64,000 nucleotides of DNA from Silene conica (taxonomy: Eukaryota > Streptophyta > Magnoliopsida > Caryophyllales > Caryophyllaceae), in NCBI GenBank assembly GCA_029255685.2, contig CM055318.2, forward strand, positions 7,445,001 to 7,509,000, written 5' to 3'. A program made the position numbers and the translations under genes. The notes under the pieces are model-generated. The model saw only the letters and a program-made list of their open reading frames with translations, ran no database searches and was not told the DNA's origin. This document shows, in pieces, positions 11,297 to 24,180 of the stretch (positions are counted from its first letter, which is position 1; each line of letters opens with the position of its first letter).

Positions 11297-14200
11297 TCAC
11301 TTAGCTTTAGAGACAGACCCTAATAATGCCTTGATGCAAAGCTTCGGTTTGGTGTCAACAAGGTCTCGAGAAAGAACCGAAATGGCAGTTACTAATGAGC
11401 CATTGGGCACCCCAGACAACGGGAGCAGTTCAACTAGAACACACAGCTGTGATATATTTAGATTTTAGAAGAATGATCAAGATATATGAAGATTAAAGAT
11501 AAAAATGCATAAAGCGAGATTTTATTACCTCTGGAGATTTGAGGTCAACAGTTGAATCGGATACTGCTGCCTTTACTGCACCTGCCACGATGGAGAAGCA
11601 CTTGTTTCTATCCAGCAATGCATATAAATTAGGGTCGGAAGAACTGCCTTTTATAGTTTTCATTTCGGTTTCTTCAATTCCTCTTCTATTATACCCAACT
11701 GCAAACTGTGATCAAGTGGGTCGTTGACAAAACAAACACAAGAGTTAAAATTCCATCGAAACTGCAACAAGTACCTTAAAATGATTGTGTGACACAAAAT
11801 ACATGAATTGAAATGACCAATTTCGCCAAATGAAGGAAGTGAATTACTTAGACCCCCGTAGGTATGTGAGGGGTTCATTTGCATGTGTTAAACAAACAAG
11901 TTTTTCAAATTCTCGGGAAATAGAAATCATGGGTAAAATAACTTCCTAGGCATTGATCAAATAAGAATCAAAAGACCTTTAATACTTCAGGTATATATTC
12001 ACATAACCCATAGCACCTAAACTCACAGCAATAGGACTAGCATTAAATACGGAATCAGCATTTTACTGAAATTAAATAGAAAAAAGATGATGATAAAACA
12101 TGAAAAGAATACAACAGGAAAGGAAAAGGGATGATGGCTTGTTATTTGTCAAGAGCGAAATCTGATAAAACGATTATCAAAATCTTAATCGATGAAGACG
12201 AGAAGATCAAATAAAGTTTACTACTCGTCAAAGTACGGCATTTTAGGATTGAGTGCAAATGTTTAATATGGGTCAATTCAAGATATGTAGGGGTTCACCT
12301 TAAGAGGTTTGGAGAGTATGTTGCTTTTGTCATCCAAAAACTTCCGAACAAGAGTTGAGACAGTGCTACTAACTTCCATTTCATTCAACCTACAAGTAGC
12401 TTGAATAGGGAAAATGCGATGGCACCAGCTGTACGGAAATAAAAACTTACGATCAGGTAAGTATACAAAGAGAACATGAGTAGAACAGTCGTGAATAATC
12501 AGTTACTATGGGAGTGTGGGTGCACCACTAGACCGATTTCCAGAGGCCAGAGTACTAAGTGAAAGTGCTGACTCTACAGGTAAGTACCATAAGTATCCAT
12601 ATTAAGTGAATGAAGCTCGTCGGAATTCACTGATTACCATTACTTGAGATAAACATTTTCCACATAGCATAAAGAACAACGAAGCTAACACAGATAAATT
12701 TTTATGTCGTTTGCAAAGGTTTGATCCACAAATCATACTGATAAAGACCATTTTCGCATGCCATTTTCACGTTAAGGAACACAACTACAAATCCTAAAAT
12801 TTCATCCACAAAAGTGATTGGAGAGCTAAGTTTTCATAGGCCAGTTTGGATCGGGATGAAGAGTCAAGAACATCCCCAAAGCGAGGGATGGATCTAGATT
12901 TTGGTCCTATAAGTTCTCCTGTCCGAGGCTTTTACAGACAATACCCAACAAAGAGTCATCCTGGGCTGGGTATGTTTAGGCAGGCATGTCATTCGATAAA
13001 CTTTTAGATAACAGACAGAAAGGAGATGTAGAGCAAAAGAGGAATGGAATGGTGTATGACAGCGTAAACGACACTTTTGCGAGATCTACAGGTTGAAAAT
13101 TAAATAGCTTGAGGTTAAAATCCACTAATTAAACACATAAATATTCCATTGCCTAAACGATTAGCTCATTCTCCCCTCCACCCATTTATACTGCCCCATT
13201 AGTTTCAGGGAGAAGGCAAATTTTAAAAGCTCAGAAATATATTCCTTTTCAGTAGCCTCTTTGCGATCTTGTAAAATACCAAATCTATCCAAATAAGCAC
13301 AATTAAAAAACTGAAAAGATGGATGAGACAATATGTTCACGTAAAATGTTTAACAATGTCCATGAAAATCAATAGCTAGTTACTAACATTCTCCTTAAAC
13401 CTCAACATTGAAGAAAAGAAACTATTTTCATTGGTTCGAAGCAAACCTTTTAACTATAAAACTCAATTCTACGTCATTTTTACAGCATTGAACTGTATTC
13501 CCTTAAGATCCGCTATGTATAGTTTATGGTGCTTGCTGGCTACTAAATAGAAAAATAGAATATATGAGAACACTGCCAAAGGAACCACGTACCTAGAGCA
13601 GGCAACACGCAGAATTATTGGGGAATTCGTACATAGAATTTCCCGTAAAGGGCACAAACATTGTTTAAAAGACAATGAAACCAAGCATGGCTGGAAATAT
13701 ATATATTACTAGTGGTTCCGCTATAGATCATTAGATCGTACTTCGTAGCTTAAAATAGGGTGTAACAGATTACTTACAGTGGTCGCTTCAAAGAGCCTGA
13801 TTCTAACGACTGATTTACAAGAGAGGCAATCCGGACTGGATCACAGGTACTGCCTTTCGGGAAAGTAAAGAGAACCAAACCACTTCTTGTCACCTTGACC
13901 AACACGAGATTTAAAGCTTGTTTGATAGAATTGTCGGCTGTTCCAGAAGATGTAGACTCAATATTTGACAGCTCATCTGCGTAAAGGTATTAGAAGTCAG
14001 TGATAAACCTTCCAATAAGTCATACTGTTACACAACTTGGACCAGAGCATGGACTTAATTCGAGCCCTAGTAATCAGGTCCGAAAAAGCAAATCTTACTT
14101 TCAATAGCTTCAGTTGCTTCTCCCTCCACCGGAGATAACTTCCTTCTTTTGACATTTTCATCGACATCACACTCCTTCAAGGAGCCACTATCATAGCTTT

Positions 14201-16698
14201 CGATATACTACAACAGATGTTAAAAGAGCCATTAATATTTATACATGTGAAGCTTACACTTTCTAAGTCAGAACGAACAGTTGTAGATCTTCATCATCAA
14301 ATCAACAGAAGTAATTCAACTATCTCAAGCAACATTATGTATATTGTAGTTTTAACTATTAAGAGTTTGGACATTAAAGAAGTAACAGCCTAGCATATGA
14401 ACGTGATCCAATTAGAAATCTAGGACACCATGAATCAGATATCAAGAATACAACTACTATAAAAATTGAGGTAAGTCTTCTCATATTGTTGAGAACATAG
14501 AAAGATTGTCTTCAGTGCAAAGAAATTGAGTCCAAAGTTGTGCATCAATTCACAGTATCAGAAGCTCTTACAATTGAGTAAGTTACTTTCCTTTATTGCA
14601 TCATGTTTCAACGTCAAAGAATAGTAAACCCATTGACTATATTAGATCGGAAATATAGATAGTAAAAGAGTTGCAACAAAAAAAAGGTCAATCAATTTTA
14701 GTTTAAGTGTGTAAGAGTCATCCTCGTGCCATCTATACAAGCCACCTTGACGAGTAAAATTCTAGCGCATACTCATACTCCACTAGAGTAGTGGGATCAT
14801 TTGCAAACTTTTCAATTTCATGAACCTTGCCTTTTATATGCTTCTAGAGCAAGCTTCTCATATTTATGTTTAGAACATGCCAGGTAGTGGCCTCTTTTAA
14901 GTTATTTCACAATAAATTTTGATTCTGGGTAATCTACGAATTTTGGACATTTCATAACAGAAGGAAAAGTAAGTACTTCCTTGAGGACGGGGTTGTAAAA
15001 TTTAAGGAGAATTTAACTTTTCTACTAATCTAGCTAGGGCATGGCTATAGAGATTAGACAAGAAACCGGGGGAGGTATATTGTGGATAGCTGTTTCTGGA
15101 GCTCAAATACTAATTGTTTCAGTTGTTTTGATATTACTTCGTAATATTATTGCTGCTCGCCTGCTGGTGATATTATTGCGAGTAGTGGGTGCTACTGTTG
15201 ATCTGTTTTCTTTCAACCTGGTGTTATTATTATTATTATATGGTCCTAATACGGTTACCCTCATTTCATATTTTTTATACTCGTTTTCATTTATCAGGGC
15301 CTCATGTTTTATTGTTGTAATGCTTGAGAGTCCACGTCTTAACACATAGAACTTGGACAAGAAATTTACCTCTTTTCCCTTTCACCTAATTGACCTTTAG
15401 TGGTTACCGAACTATTTAAGACAATGGTGGTGTAAAAAATATAAAAACAAACACGCGGGGATAAAGGGCAGTAATAATCCATGATAGCACACATGACACA
15501 TTCCTGCTCCTAGATGTTTAAATAAAACTTCAAAGAACCGCATTTTATTCCCAGCAGTACATCGTAGCAATCTTAACGAAACAAAAGGGGGGTATTGTTC
15601 GTAAAATTGAAATAATCTCAGATATTACCTTTCCAAGAATGGTGATAGCTTCTTTTGTTGCACTTTTCTCCCTCTCTGTGGAAACAAAACAGAAGCTTGT
15701 TAGAAACTGTGATCAAGTACTATACGCAAATCATAATCACATTAGACAGTCAGAGGAACACCAAAAGCATATCAACTTTAGAGGAACAACGGCAAGCATT
15801 CGATCGAGGAAAATGCACTAAAAAAAAGAATAGAAGTCCCAACCAAAACCCTAGGGATGAAAGCTCAGATGTACGGAAGCATCAACAAGAACAGCAACAA
15901 CATTATGCAAACTTACCTCTATGTTACCCCAGTGCCTCAATGGCTCCAGCCTATGGCGGAGTAAAGGGGGTTCCGACATACACAAACTTCCCTCTATGTT
16001 ACAGACAGAGATGGGCAGTTACTCGATGGCCCATACTGAAAATTGCATCGTAAATTATATCAACAATCTACTTCACAATACAAGAGACACATAAATTTAA
16101 GTTTAGTGAGCCACTTTGCTTTATTCGATCTCATTCCGAAACTGAAAAATAGTTTTCAATATACAATGTCCAAACTACCCAATGCTTCTGATGATGACAG
16201 CAGTCAGCACTAACTAAAACCGCGAAAACCCATTCGAGTCCAAACCATCTTACACAGTTACACCAAAGAAACAAACACCCCTATGATTCACAAGTCACAA
16301 CACTAAAAACCCTCAATTAAATTCCTAATATTTTGTAACATACAGTGTCAAAACCCTAATCATAGGTACCAAGATCAAAACTTTATCAATACCAGTAATG
16401 CGAAAAACCCTAATCAATCAAACTAACATCACAACAATAAGAAAACCCAGTAACAAAAGGAAATACTTTAGCGGTAGAGAAAAAGTAGGGAAAGAGACTG
16501 ACTAATAGGGCAAGTAATGAGAAACCCAGAAAATGAATGTTGGAGAAAAGAAGAGGGAGCATTGTAGTCATAGCGCGGAATGCTAATGACAGCAGAATGT
16601 TGCTCCCATGGCTTCATTTCCTTAATAATGATCCCTTCTCCTCCTCCATTGCTATCTTCATTGTTCTCTTGTTTCTGCAATTCTCCTGATTCTGCCAT
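11297..16698 (-). CDS. THUMP domain-containing protein, TAN1/THUMPD1-type tRNA acetylation adaptor
   Basis: Seven exons on the minus strand (16503-16698, 15629-15675, 14099-14207, 13778-13976, 12299-12428, 11529-11705, 11297-11446) join in phase to 335 residues, with GT-AG introns. The N-terminal segment PWEQHSAVISIPRYDYNAPS, then CPIKREKSATKEAI, is the conserved start of this plant/fungal family. The THUMP RNA-binding module covers roughly residues 150-310, including WCHRIFPIQATC (185-196) and FAVGYNRRG (228-236). In yeast the relative Tan1 works with the Kre33/NAT10 acetyltransferase to make N4-acetylcytidine in the D arm of tRNA-Ser and tRNA-Leu. A catalytic domain is absent, as expected for an adaptor. 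The Arabidopsis counterpart is, from memory, At5g12410. The start codon is the first ATG before the conserved block. Confidence 0.93.
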
Positions 16699-16970
16699 TT
16701 TTCTTCAGTTTCAGGCTTAGCACAGTTCAAACTGTGGTTGGCAACGCAGAGTGTAGAGGTAGTTGTATTTTGGGATTCTGGAATTACACCTGACCCGTGA
16801 CCAGTGTCTCATTTGGGTCGGAGTACTGATAGACATGGAAAACGGGTCAGTCGGGTTGAGATCATTCAAGTTTAGCTTATTCGGGTCTGCAATGAACCCG
16901 TGTTTTTATAAAGTTATTTAATGATAGCGAAGATGTTTTAGTTTAGTGGTGAAGACGGATATATTATGGA
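16699..16970. other. Upstream/leader region of the THUMP gene
   Basis: The gene on the minus strand starts at 16698, so this stretch holds its 5' leader and core promoter. No TATA box was convincing. The far end abuts a fold-back element. Confidence 0.4.
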
Positions 16971-17753
16971 CCGGGAAAGTAGCAAATAAACCCCGTACGT
17001 TTATTACTATGTGCAAATCACCCCCACAACTTTCAACACGTGTAAATTAACCCCATAACTTTATCAATTGTTGCAATTTAATTCTATTATTATACTTTTG
17101 TAACTTGAAACATAAAAATTGAATTAACATAATTAAAACTAATATTACTAATTTGTGAAAACCTAAACTTACCCTTTTCTTATCACCACACCAACCCCGT
17201 CTTCTCCCTCCGACCACCTAAAAACCTAAGTATAGCCAAAAATCACACCTTCAACCCCCAAGCCAGTTCGTCATACTCTATGTCCAATCGCCTTACCACT
17301 ACGGTCTATCCCATTCTCGTCAAAACCCAACCACCCAAAACACCACCACTCACCCTTGAATCCACTTAATCTAACCGCAAGTCTCCCTTTGTCAGTGAAT
17401 ATAATGCCGACAGTCGGATGACATGTGTGGGTGCCGTCATATTTGGTGTTGGGGTTGTGGAGCAAGCATAGTGTATGAAGATATGAATTTGAGTTTTATT
17501 TTTTAACAGTAAACAAAGTGTGATAGGATAGGGGTAGGTTGGTCCCTTGCCTGAATTTCTTTTAAAAATGAGGGATAATAAAATGATGAATAAATAAGAA
17601 AAAAGATTAAATATTGAATATCAGCTGAATTAATTAAATAAAGGGTAATTTGCACCAAATGCTAAACACATGGGGTTAATTTGCACGTATTGAAAGTTGT
17701 GGGGGTGATTTGCACGTAGTAGTAAACGTATGGGGTTTATTTGCCTCTTCCGG
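16971..17753. mobile_element. Non-autonomous DNA element with about 100-bp terminal inverted repeats
   Basis: The left end (about 16971-17070) contains 'gcaaataaacccc', 'gtgcaaatcacccccacaac' and 'aaattaaccccat'. The right end (about 17640-17753) carries the same words in reverse complement and in mirrored order. The outermost bases are CCGG in both arms. The interior of about 570 bp has no recognisable transposase; the minus-strand frame at 17271-17465 matches nothing I know. Long arms suggest a Mutator-like or fold-back element. No convincing target-site duplication was found next to the chosen ends, so the exact boundaries are uncertain. Confidence 0.7.
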
Positions 17754-17845
17754 ACAATACGTTCTTAAATCGAATCCCCTCCCCTATTGTAAATTTGTAA
17801 TGCGAGTAAGTGCGCGCTCATTGAATAAGAAAAATAAAAAAAATA

Positions 17846-18137
17846 AGGGTCATTTGGTTAAACAAGTTGGAATGGAATGGAATGGAGTTTGATAGTAGGG
17901 TGGTATGGGGTTCTAAATCCATACTTGTATAATCTTGTTTGGTTCATAATAATTTATTGAAGGATGAAATGGAGTTAGAATCCAACCGAGGAAGGTGGGT
18001 ATGGAATTTCAAGGGGTTGGGGGTGGAGTTAGAATCCATTGGGTATCTAACCCCATTCCAAATCACCCCAACCAAACAGTGGAATGGACTAAATTCATTC
18101 CATTCCATTCCAATATACTCAACCAAACACCTCCAAA
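17846..18137. mobile_element. Small MITE with TTTGGTT / GGAATGG inverted ends
   Basis: The left end reads 'gtcatttggttaaacaag' then 'ttggaatggaatgg'. The right end in reverse complement reads 'ggtgtttggttgagtata' then 'ttggaatggaatgg'. The interior is AT-poor and has no transposase. The TTTGGTTG-type ends are common among plant Tourist/Harbinger or hAT MITEs, but no clean target duplication was visible, so the superfamily is left open. Confidence 0.65.
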
Positions 18138-18210
18138 GTTATTTAATGATGATAGTAAGCTCTAGTAACAAATGTTTGGGTCAAATTGGATGACGTGGAG
18201 TCGTTTTAGG

Positions 18211-18755
18211 TAGGGTGGACCGCGATAAATCGGAATAAACGAACTAAAAGATAAAAAACCGTACATTTTAAGGTTCGATTAACCGAACCGTTTTGATAAA
18301 GTGGTTCGGCAAACCGAACCGTTAAATTTATCATGGACACGGTTCGGTTAAGGTTCGCAATTTTAGAAAAGAGGTTAACCGAACAACACCGTTTCACAAA
18401 TATTAAGAAAAAAATTAAAATATTATATACAAAACTGTTCTTCCGTTTCTTTGCGTTTCCAAATTCAAAAATTATAAAATTGATTAATATTAAAGTTTCA
18501 CTAATTAACTTTATTGTTGACTATAATATATAATAAAAATTTAATTAAACTATTAGATAAAATTCACAAAAACTAAAGAAAAAGTATATTTAGCACGTTT
18601 ATAGGTTAACCGAAAACCGAACTACAAATAACCTTTAATGTGATTAACCGAACCATTTATAACCGTTGGGAAGGTGCGATTTAGGTTCGATGTTTTACCA
18701 AACCCGAACCATGAGCAAACCGAATTAAATACAGTATATGACATGAACACCCCTA
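18211..18755 (+). mobile_element. hAT-type MITE, copy 1 (545 bp), near-perfect TSD
   Basis: The element starts TAGGGTGGACC and ends GAACACCCCTA. It is flanked by GTTTTAGG (18203-18210) and GTTTCAGG (18756-18763), an 8-bp target duplication with one mismatch. The interior is full of 'cggttcgg'/'ccgaacc' words and carries no transposase frame. A second, inverted copy of the same family lies at 52749-53299; the two share blocks such as 'aaatttatcatggacac' in opposite orientations. Confidence 0.85.
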
Positions 18756-18824
18756 GTTTCAGGTTGTAGGTCAAATGCAAGCCATTTGTTTGAGTCCATA
18801 TCTAATACGGAGTACAAGTTGGAA

Positions 18825-18965
18825 ATCTTGGTCACGACATTTTTTGTCCGGTTTAATTTCTGTCTTCAGCTTGTATCCGTTTTCAACTTGTGACGGATAT
18901 TATTCGTCACAAGCAAGACTGATATTATCCGTTATAAGCTGAATACGAATAGTGTCTCTCTCACA
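18825..18965. repeat. Nested palindrome in a dispersed 'atccgtc' repeat
   Basis: The bases CTTGTGACG (18887-18895) and CGTCACAAG (18905-18913) form a perfect 9-bp stem with a 9-base loop. Outside them, 'cagcttgtatccg' and 'cggat'/'ttataagctg' words pair more loosely. Related 'gacggat'/'cgtcacaa' stretches occur at the start of the window and near 7.6, 24.5 and 47.7 kb, so this is probably one member of a small dispersed family. Confidence 0.55.
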
Positions 18966-19019
18966 AAATGCAAGTCACGTGACCCATAAAAATGCTCCAT
19001 TTTCCTCCAGGGGTCTTCC

Positions 19020-19610
19020 CACAGCGGTGATACTAGCTGGAGCACCTCCTCCGTTGGAGACAACTTTTCCTCTCTTAATATTCAAGCGCCCCAAGAGAGT
19101 CCTTTGGTTGCTGAGCCTCTTGTTTTGAAGAAGGATACACCTACCATCTCTACTTACCCTTTGGACAATCCTGAACTAAAAGCTAACCAGTTTTTTTGTT
19201 TTTCGGCCAGTTCTAAGAAGAGCAGGATTTCTTTGTTTGGAAAACACTTGCGCGTCCCTACCTCATATATCTCTTGCAGGTCGAAGAGGATAAGAAGTTC
19301 TACCTTCAAGAAAAATCATAGCAAAGGGGATGAATCTCCGAGACACAATTTATCTACTTTTTCTAAAAGTAGATATTCTTCCAGTAAATTTCTACGTCCT
19401 CGTGGCGTAAGTGTGTCTTGTTGCAGGTACTCCTCGAAAGCTCAGTTGATAAAGAAGAGAAAAGAAGTTCTCGCCAGTTGGAGAGATCAGATCGTCCCCT
19501 AAAGAAGCCTATCATTTGTGTCAACCCTATCGGTAGTTTAATCTCTTTTTATAAAAATGTAATAAATAAGTCTGATCCGGATCGGGTGGACATTATGTAA
19601 GAACCCTTTC
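19020..19610 (+). pseudogene. Uncharacterised coding-like fragment ending near an A-run
   Basis: An open frame (19104 to about 19502, possibly open further upstream) encodes a basic, Ser/Lys-rich protein of about 132 residues that I do not recognise. It continues in a second frame (NPIGSLISFYKNVINKSDPD) to about 19600 and is followed within 25 bases by a run of about 14 A. The composition is less AT-rich than the flanks. The poly(A) suggests a retrotransposed sequence, such as the 3' part of a LINE ORF1 or a processed gene copy, but no family motif supports either. Confidence 0.35.
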
Positions 19611-19612
19611 TT

Positions 19613-19730
19613 TACTGCTGCGAAAAAAAAAAAAAAGACTCGACGACTTTTTGGCTGAATTAATATGCTGCAAAAAAAAAAAAAAGACTTGACGACTCTT
19701 TGACTGAATTAATATTTTCCGAGTGCTGTA
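19613..19730. repeat. Tandem duplication of an A-run-containing unit of about 55 bp
   Basis: Two adjacent copies share 'ctgc(g)aaaaaaaaaaaaa', then 'gact(c/t)gacgact(t/c)tttg', then 'ctgaattaatat'. They begin near 19616 and 19667. The duplication includes the poly(A) run that follows the uncharacterised fragment and may be a retroposition or slippage product. Confidence 0.65.
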
Positions 19731-20218
19731 GTGTTCATTTATTTTAGAGAGAGAACATCGAGCCTGCTCAACAGATGTAATGTTTAAAACCTATTTTAAA
19801 CTGTCTAAAAAAAACAATTTGACTTGAGCTCTACCTCACAGAGCAGATATAATAGACCCCAAGAATGGAACCCAGACACCCAAGTGCATAGTGCACCCCG
19901 AAGCTGTGGTCCAAAATGCAACTGAATGTGTTAACGATCGCGAGTAAGCCGAGTAGTGTTAACAATAGCGAGTAGTGTGAATGCACGCGAGTCAAATGCA
20001 GAACTCAAAAGAACGCATCCACAAAATAAAAAACAGAGGGATCACCCCAATAAGTTCAACCATATCCCAACCACAATTCCGACCAGCCAGTACAAGATTA
20101 AGGGCATCCACAATTCATTAATGACACCTAAAAGTGCATAGAAATGATGTCCAGCCGAAACAAGATAATCAACAGCAACATCCACATCTCACTAATTAAC
20201 TTGTTTTCTTAACATCAT

Positions 20219-23200
20219 TCATTCTTCCATTGGTGCTGGTGCTGCTGCTGGTGCTGCCTGATCAGATGGGGCTTGGTCAGGAGCAGGAGCATCTTGTTCT
20301 GGAGCAGCTTCCGCTTCTTCCTCAGCTGGTGCGGCTTCTTCCTCGACTATTTCAAATGAGTTGATCAACTCCTGGACTACTTGTTGATCCAAAGTGTAGA
20401 ATGGTTCTCCCACTCCTACCACCGACACTGTGCATACTGAGCTTTTCAGCTTTTCTCCCTGTAATGTCTCCTTTATGGCAAAGAGTGCATGCTTGATCAG
20501 CTCATCCTTTGAAGACTCGTTAAATGTCTCGAATTTGCGTTCCAAGTATGTTTTAGCAGCTTGTGATCGGGAACCAATAGCAAATGCTTGATATTCAAAG
20601 TAATTTCCACTTGGACAGTTGTAGTAGAGGTGAGCACCAGATTCATCCAATCCACCTACCAATAGACCAACACCATATGGCCGCTTCCACGAACGTTGAG
20701 TGCAGACCTGTCAAAACGAGAAACATGACGAAACGATTCCATACCACAGACAAATGTAAATGATAATCACAGATCCAACAGTTTGTTCACGGGCTTCGCA
20801 GCAGAAATCTACAAGTGATTTAAAGCCCATGAATTAGGTAGGACCCTTCTTCAACAACAAAGACCAATGAACCACTGAGCTTGAGTTTTAAGCCCACTCC
20901 TCTGGTCCAACATCCCAGGTCCTCTATATATACATACAGAGCCCAGACCAACCCCACAGAGCCTTAAACACCATTATTTAGGATTCAATCGTCAAGAGAG
21001 GTTGAAAAGGGGGGGACAATTAAGATCTCCTTTTTGACGGCTTGGTCAAGACAAGGGAGGAAAAACGGGTAGAATGAGGAGAGCATAGCTCACAGAGCGA
21101 GTATGTAGAGGAGAGAGTGTAGATCAAAGAGGGAGGTGAGTTTGGAGGTTCTCTAGGAGAGCTGCAAAGTTGAATTAGTTAATGGTTAGGACTTAGGGTC
21201 ATGTGGTCGGTGGGGTGGGGTAGAAACGGTAGAATCTGCAGTGGAGTCGGTGCTCGCCAAGTGGGTATTGGTGGTGGTGGAGATGGTGGAGTAGGCCAAT
21301 TTGGCCAGGATAAAAAGCAGTCAACTGCATGGAGGTGGCAGTAATAGAATCCAGACTGTATGTGGAAGACAGAAAATGGAGATGAGGTGATGTGCCAAGG
21401 GTATCAGTATGCCTTTGATACACGCGTAACAAAGAAAATAATTCTTCTTTTGTACATCTGTTCAAACCCATATACATAGTTTATATACAACATTGTACTC
21501 TATACACTGGAGATCAAAGATATAAGTCTGCAAGGCCAATATAAGCACATATGATATACAGTTGAACAAAAAAACTATCCTTCACTCAAATACTCTTCCT
21601 TTGGTAACATAAATTTATTAAAAACTACCCTTACTTATTATAACCCTCAAAAATCATGTTTTTTTGAAACAAAGATATTGTACAACATCAACATAAGCCT
21701 ATTGTCTCTCATCGTATAAAACAAAAAGGGGAAATCAATTAATTAACAGTATTGTTTGGGTATTGCTGTTTGCTCAAAGTAAATGCAACATTGTAGAAAC
21801 TCATTTGGTCAAAAATGAAGTTACCAAAGGAATTAATTCAGAGTCATTAGGATGTGATCAGAAAAACGCAATGAAAAGTATATCTAAAAACCTAGACCGA
21901 GTTCTAATCAGCTACTAGCTTTGATGCTCAACAAATCTAGGCACCCTCTCTCAAAAAATCATTGGTAACCATCTTTCTTATGTGCCAGACTTCCAAATTA
22001 GAAATCATTCTTCTCTTTATGTAACTTCGTATTCAAATTAAGCTCACATTCATATATATTTACTACATCTTACCTCAATGACACTTAAGTTGCACGATGC
22101 AAGGTCAATATAAGCATCTATGATACACAATAGCACAGCAATTATCCTACCCTCAAATCTCTCTCCCTTCCATCAAACTACTTATATAATTCTCGAAAAT
22201 CACATTCTTTGTAACAGTGCTGTTCCGCAACATCAAATTCAATTGACAATCATGTTCCAATGGTTAATCTAATCATCTTCTAGGTTTGTTTTGTTTACAA
22301 ACATAAACGCACTCTCATAAGAAATCCTCGATAACCACATTTTAGCTGTCACTGACACTGCCACTAAATCAACAACATATATGTTTCATAAAACCTTAAC
22401 AAACACAGCACCCAACTCCAAAATTGAACTCATAACCAAATGACAAGTCCCTATCTCTAATTTAACACAAAGTTAACCTCCAAATCACAACCAAATGGTG
22501 TGCCCCTATGGGCCCTATCCCTAATTTCATACAAAGCTAAATCTCCAAATCAAAATCAACGTTATCCCTCATTCGATAAGCACGCGCCACCTTCCAAAGC
22601 TAGATCCCATCCCCAAAACAGACATTTAGTAAAATAAAATCCCCATAAAATGACTTATCCCCACCATCTAAACAACTTCACTCCCAAAAAACACCAAACT
22701 CACATAACATCAGTACCTAAACCCTAATCACCACACAAAGCTAAACCTCAAATCACAACCAACCCCAAATATCAATTCATAACACGCAAAAAACACATTC
22801 AAATACACAAACAATTAGCATAATCAAAACCCTAGAAAACTATTCATCCCTACCATCTAAACAAAATTACACCCAAAAATCGCAAAACCACAGAACATCA
22901 GTACCTGAAACCTTCTCACAGGAAATCATTCATGAGCATACCCTAGCTGTCTGTACTACAGCTCCAAGTTCCCAAATCGTAAATAGCAAACTCCCTGTTT
23001 CCATCTCATGTGGGTAATTTATAATTCTCTAGTATCACATTATTTGTAACATAGCTGTTCCCCGAGATCAAAATCAATTGAATATCTGTCCCAATGTTCT
23101 ATGAACCTACTAGATTTAAATCTCAACGGATCTAAACACCTTCTCATCAGAAATCACCAATAACCATATTTCTTAGCTGCCAGTACCACTGCATCAACAA

Positions 23201-24180
23201 CATTTCCATAAAACCTCGGCAAAATCCAGCACCCAACTCCTAAATGTCAAATTCCATATTCCTTATTTCATATAAAGTTCATAACCAAATCATAATCAAC
23301 CCCAATATTCAATCAATAAGCACGCGTCATCCTCCGAAACCAAATCACATCCCCAAACACACAAACAACTAGTATAATCAAAACCCTAGATAATGATTTA
23401 TCCCCCATCATCTACACAAAATCACTCCCAAAAACACCAAATTCCCATAACATCGGTACTTAAACCCTAATCAAAACCACCCAAAGTTAAAATCCGAATC
23501 ACAACCAACCCCAATCTTCAATTCATAACCCCTCACGGATCACATACCCAAATACACAACAATTAGCATAATAAAAACCTAGAAAACTCTTCATCCCTAC
23601 CAACAAACCAAAAACACTCCCAAAAATCGCAAAATCACAAAAGGCTTCTATCATTACAAAATCAGAAACGCTCAACATCACAGTAAATCAATGTCTAAAA
23701 CCTATCAAATCGACGATAAAAACCACAACAAAAAGGTGAAATCAAAACCCTAATTAACCCAATTAAGCCAATAAAATCAGCAATTAATCTGCAAAATGAA
23801 AACCCTAATAAAGCGAATAAAAACAGTACCTGTGCTTTATCAGCGAGTTGAACAACAAGGCGACCAACAGGAAGAGAAGACTCATAAGTAAAGGCATAAT
23901 TAATACACTCATTACGCATGTAACGAGAGAGAACACGACCATCAGCAGTTAAACCAGCAATGGCGACACCGATATGGTCATCAACCTTGAAGATCTTGCG
24001 TTGATGAGAAGAAAGTTCAGATTGAGACTTGTTAACACAAGCTAAAACGACATGTGATTTAGATCGGAGACCAATAGCGGCGGAACCTTGTTTGACGGCT
24101 TCCATGGCGTATTCAACTTGGAATAACCGCCCTGCTGGACTCCATGTAGTTACGTCTGTGTCGTACTGATTTCGGAACAT
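20219..24180 (-). CDS. PAF1: 20S proteasome subunit alpha type-1 (alpha6)
   Basis: Two minus-strand exons (23830-24180 and 20219-20707) join in phase 0 to 279 residues, the usual length of plant PAF1 proteins. The N terminus carries the alpha-subunit signature [20 protein letters not shown] (6-25), the segment that lines the gate of the 20S core. The second exon begins [16 protein letters not shown] and contains the conserved GCPSGNY-like segment ([12 protein letters not shown]) and KDELIKHA. The last 45 residues are an acidic Ala/Pro/Glu tail, ending MEE, as in other plant alpha-1 subunits. Alpha subunits are structural, not proteolytic. The two exons are separated by a 3.1-kb intron filled with diverged repeats. 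Family assignment is very secure; whether this is the PAF1 or PAF2 paralogue cannot be told. Confidence 0.96.
20708..23829 (-). other. Long PAF1 intron containing diverged direct repeats
   Basis: This 3.1-kb intron has GT-AG ends and no credible gene. Around 22330-22920 and 23140-23640 there are recurrent blocks such as 'aaaaccctag(a)aaa(c)t..ttcatccctacca' and 'acatcagtacctaaaccctaatca', at least three times with many differences. They look like old tandem duplications of an intron segment. A minus-strand open frame at 21199-21477 is chance. Confidence 0.55.

Noticed and set aside
15041..15349. Hydrophobic open frame of about 100 codons
   Set aside because: It lies wholly within the intron between THUMP exons 2 and 3 and is composed of ATT/CTT-rich repeats; hydrophobicity follows from base composition.
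17760..17840. SINE-like stretch with a B-box-like 'aatcgaatccc'
   Set aside because: No A box at the right distance and no defined ends; the match is too short.
21199..21477. Minus-strand frame of 92 codons
   Set aside because: It is inside the PAF1 intron, has His/Leu-rich low complexity and no known relatives.
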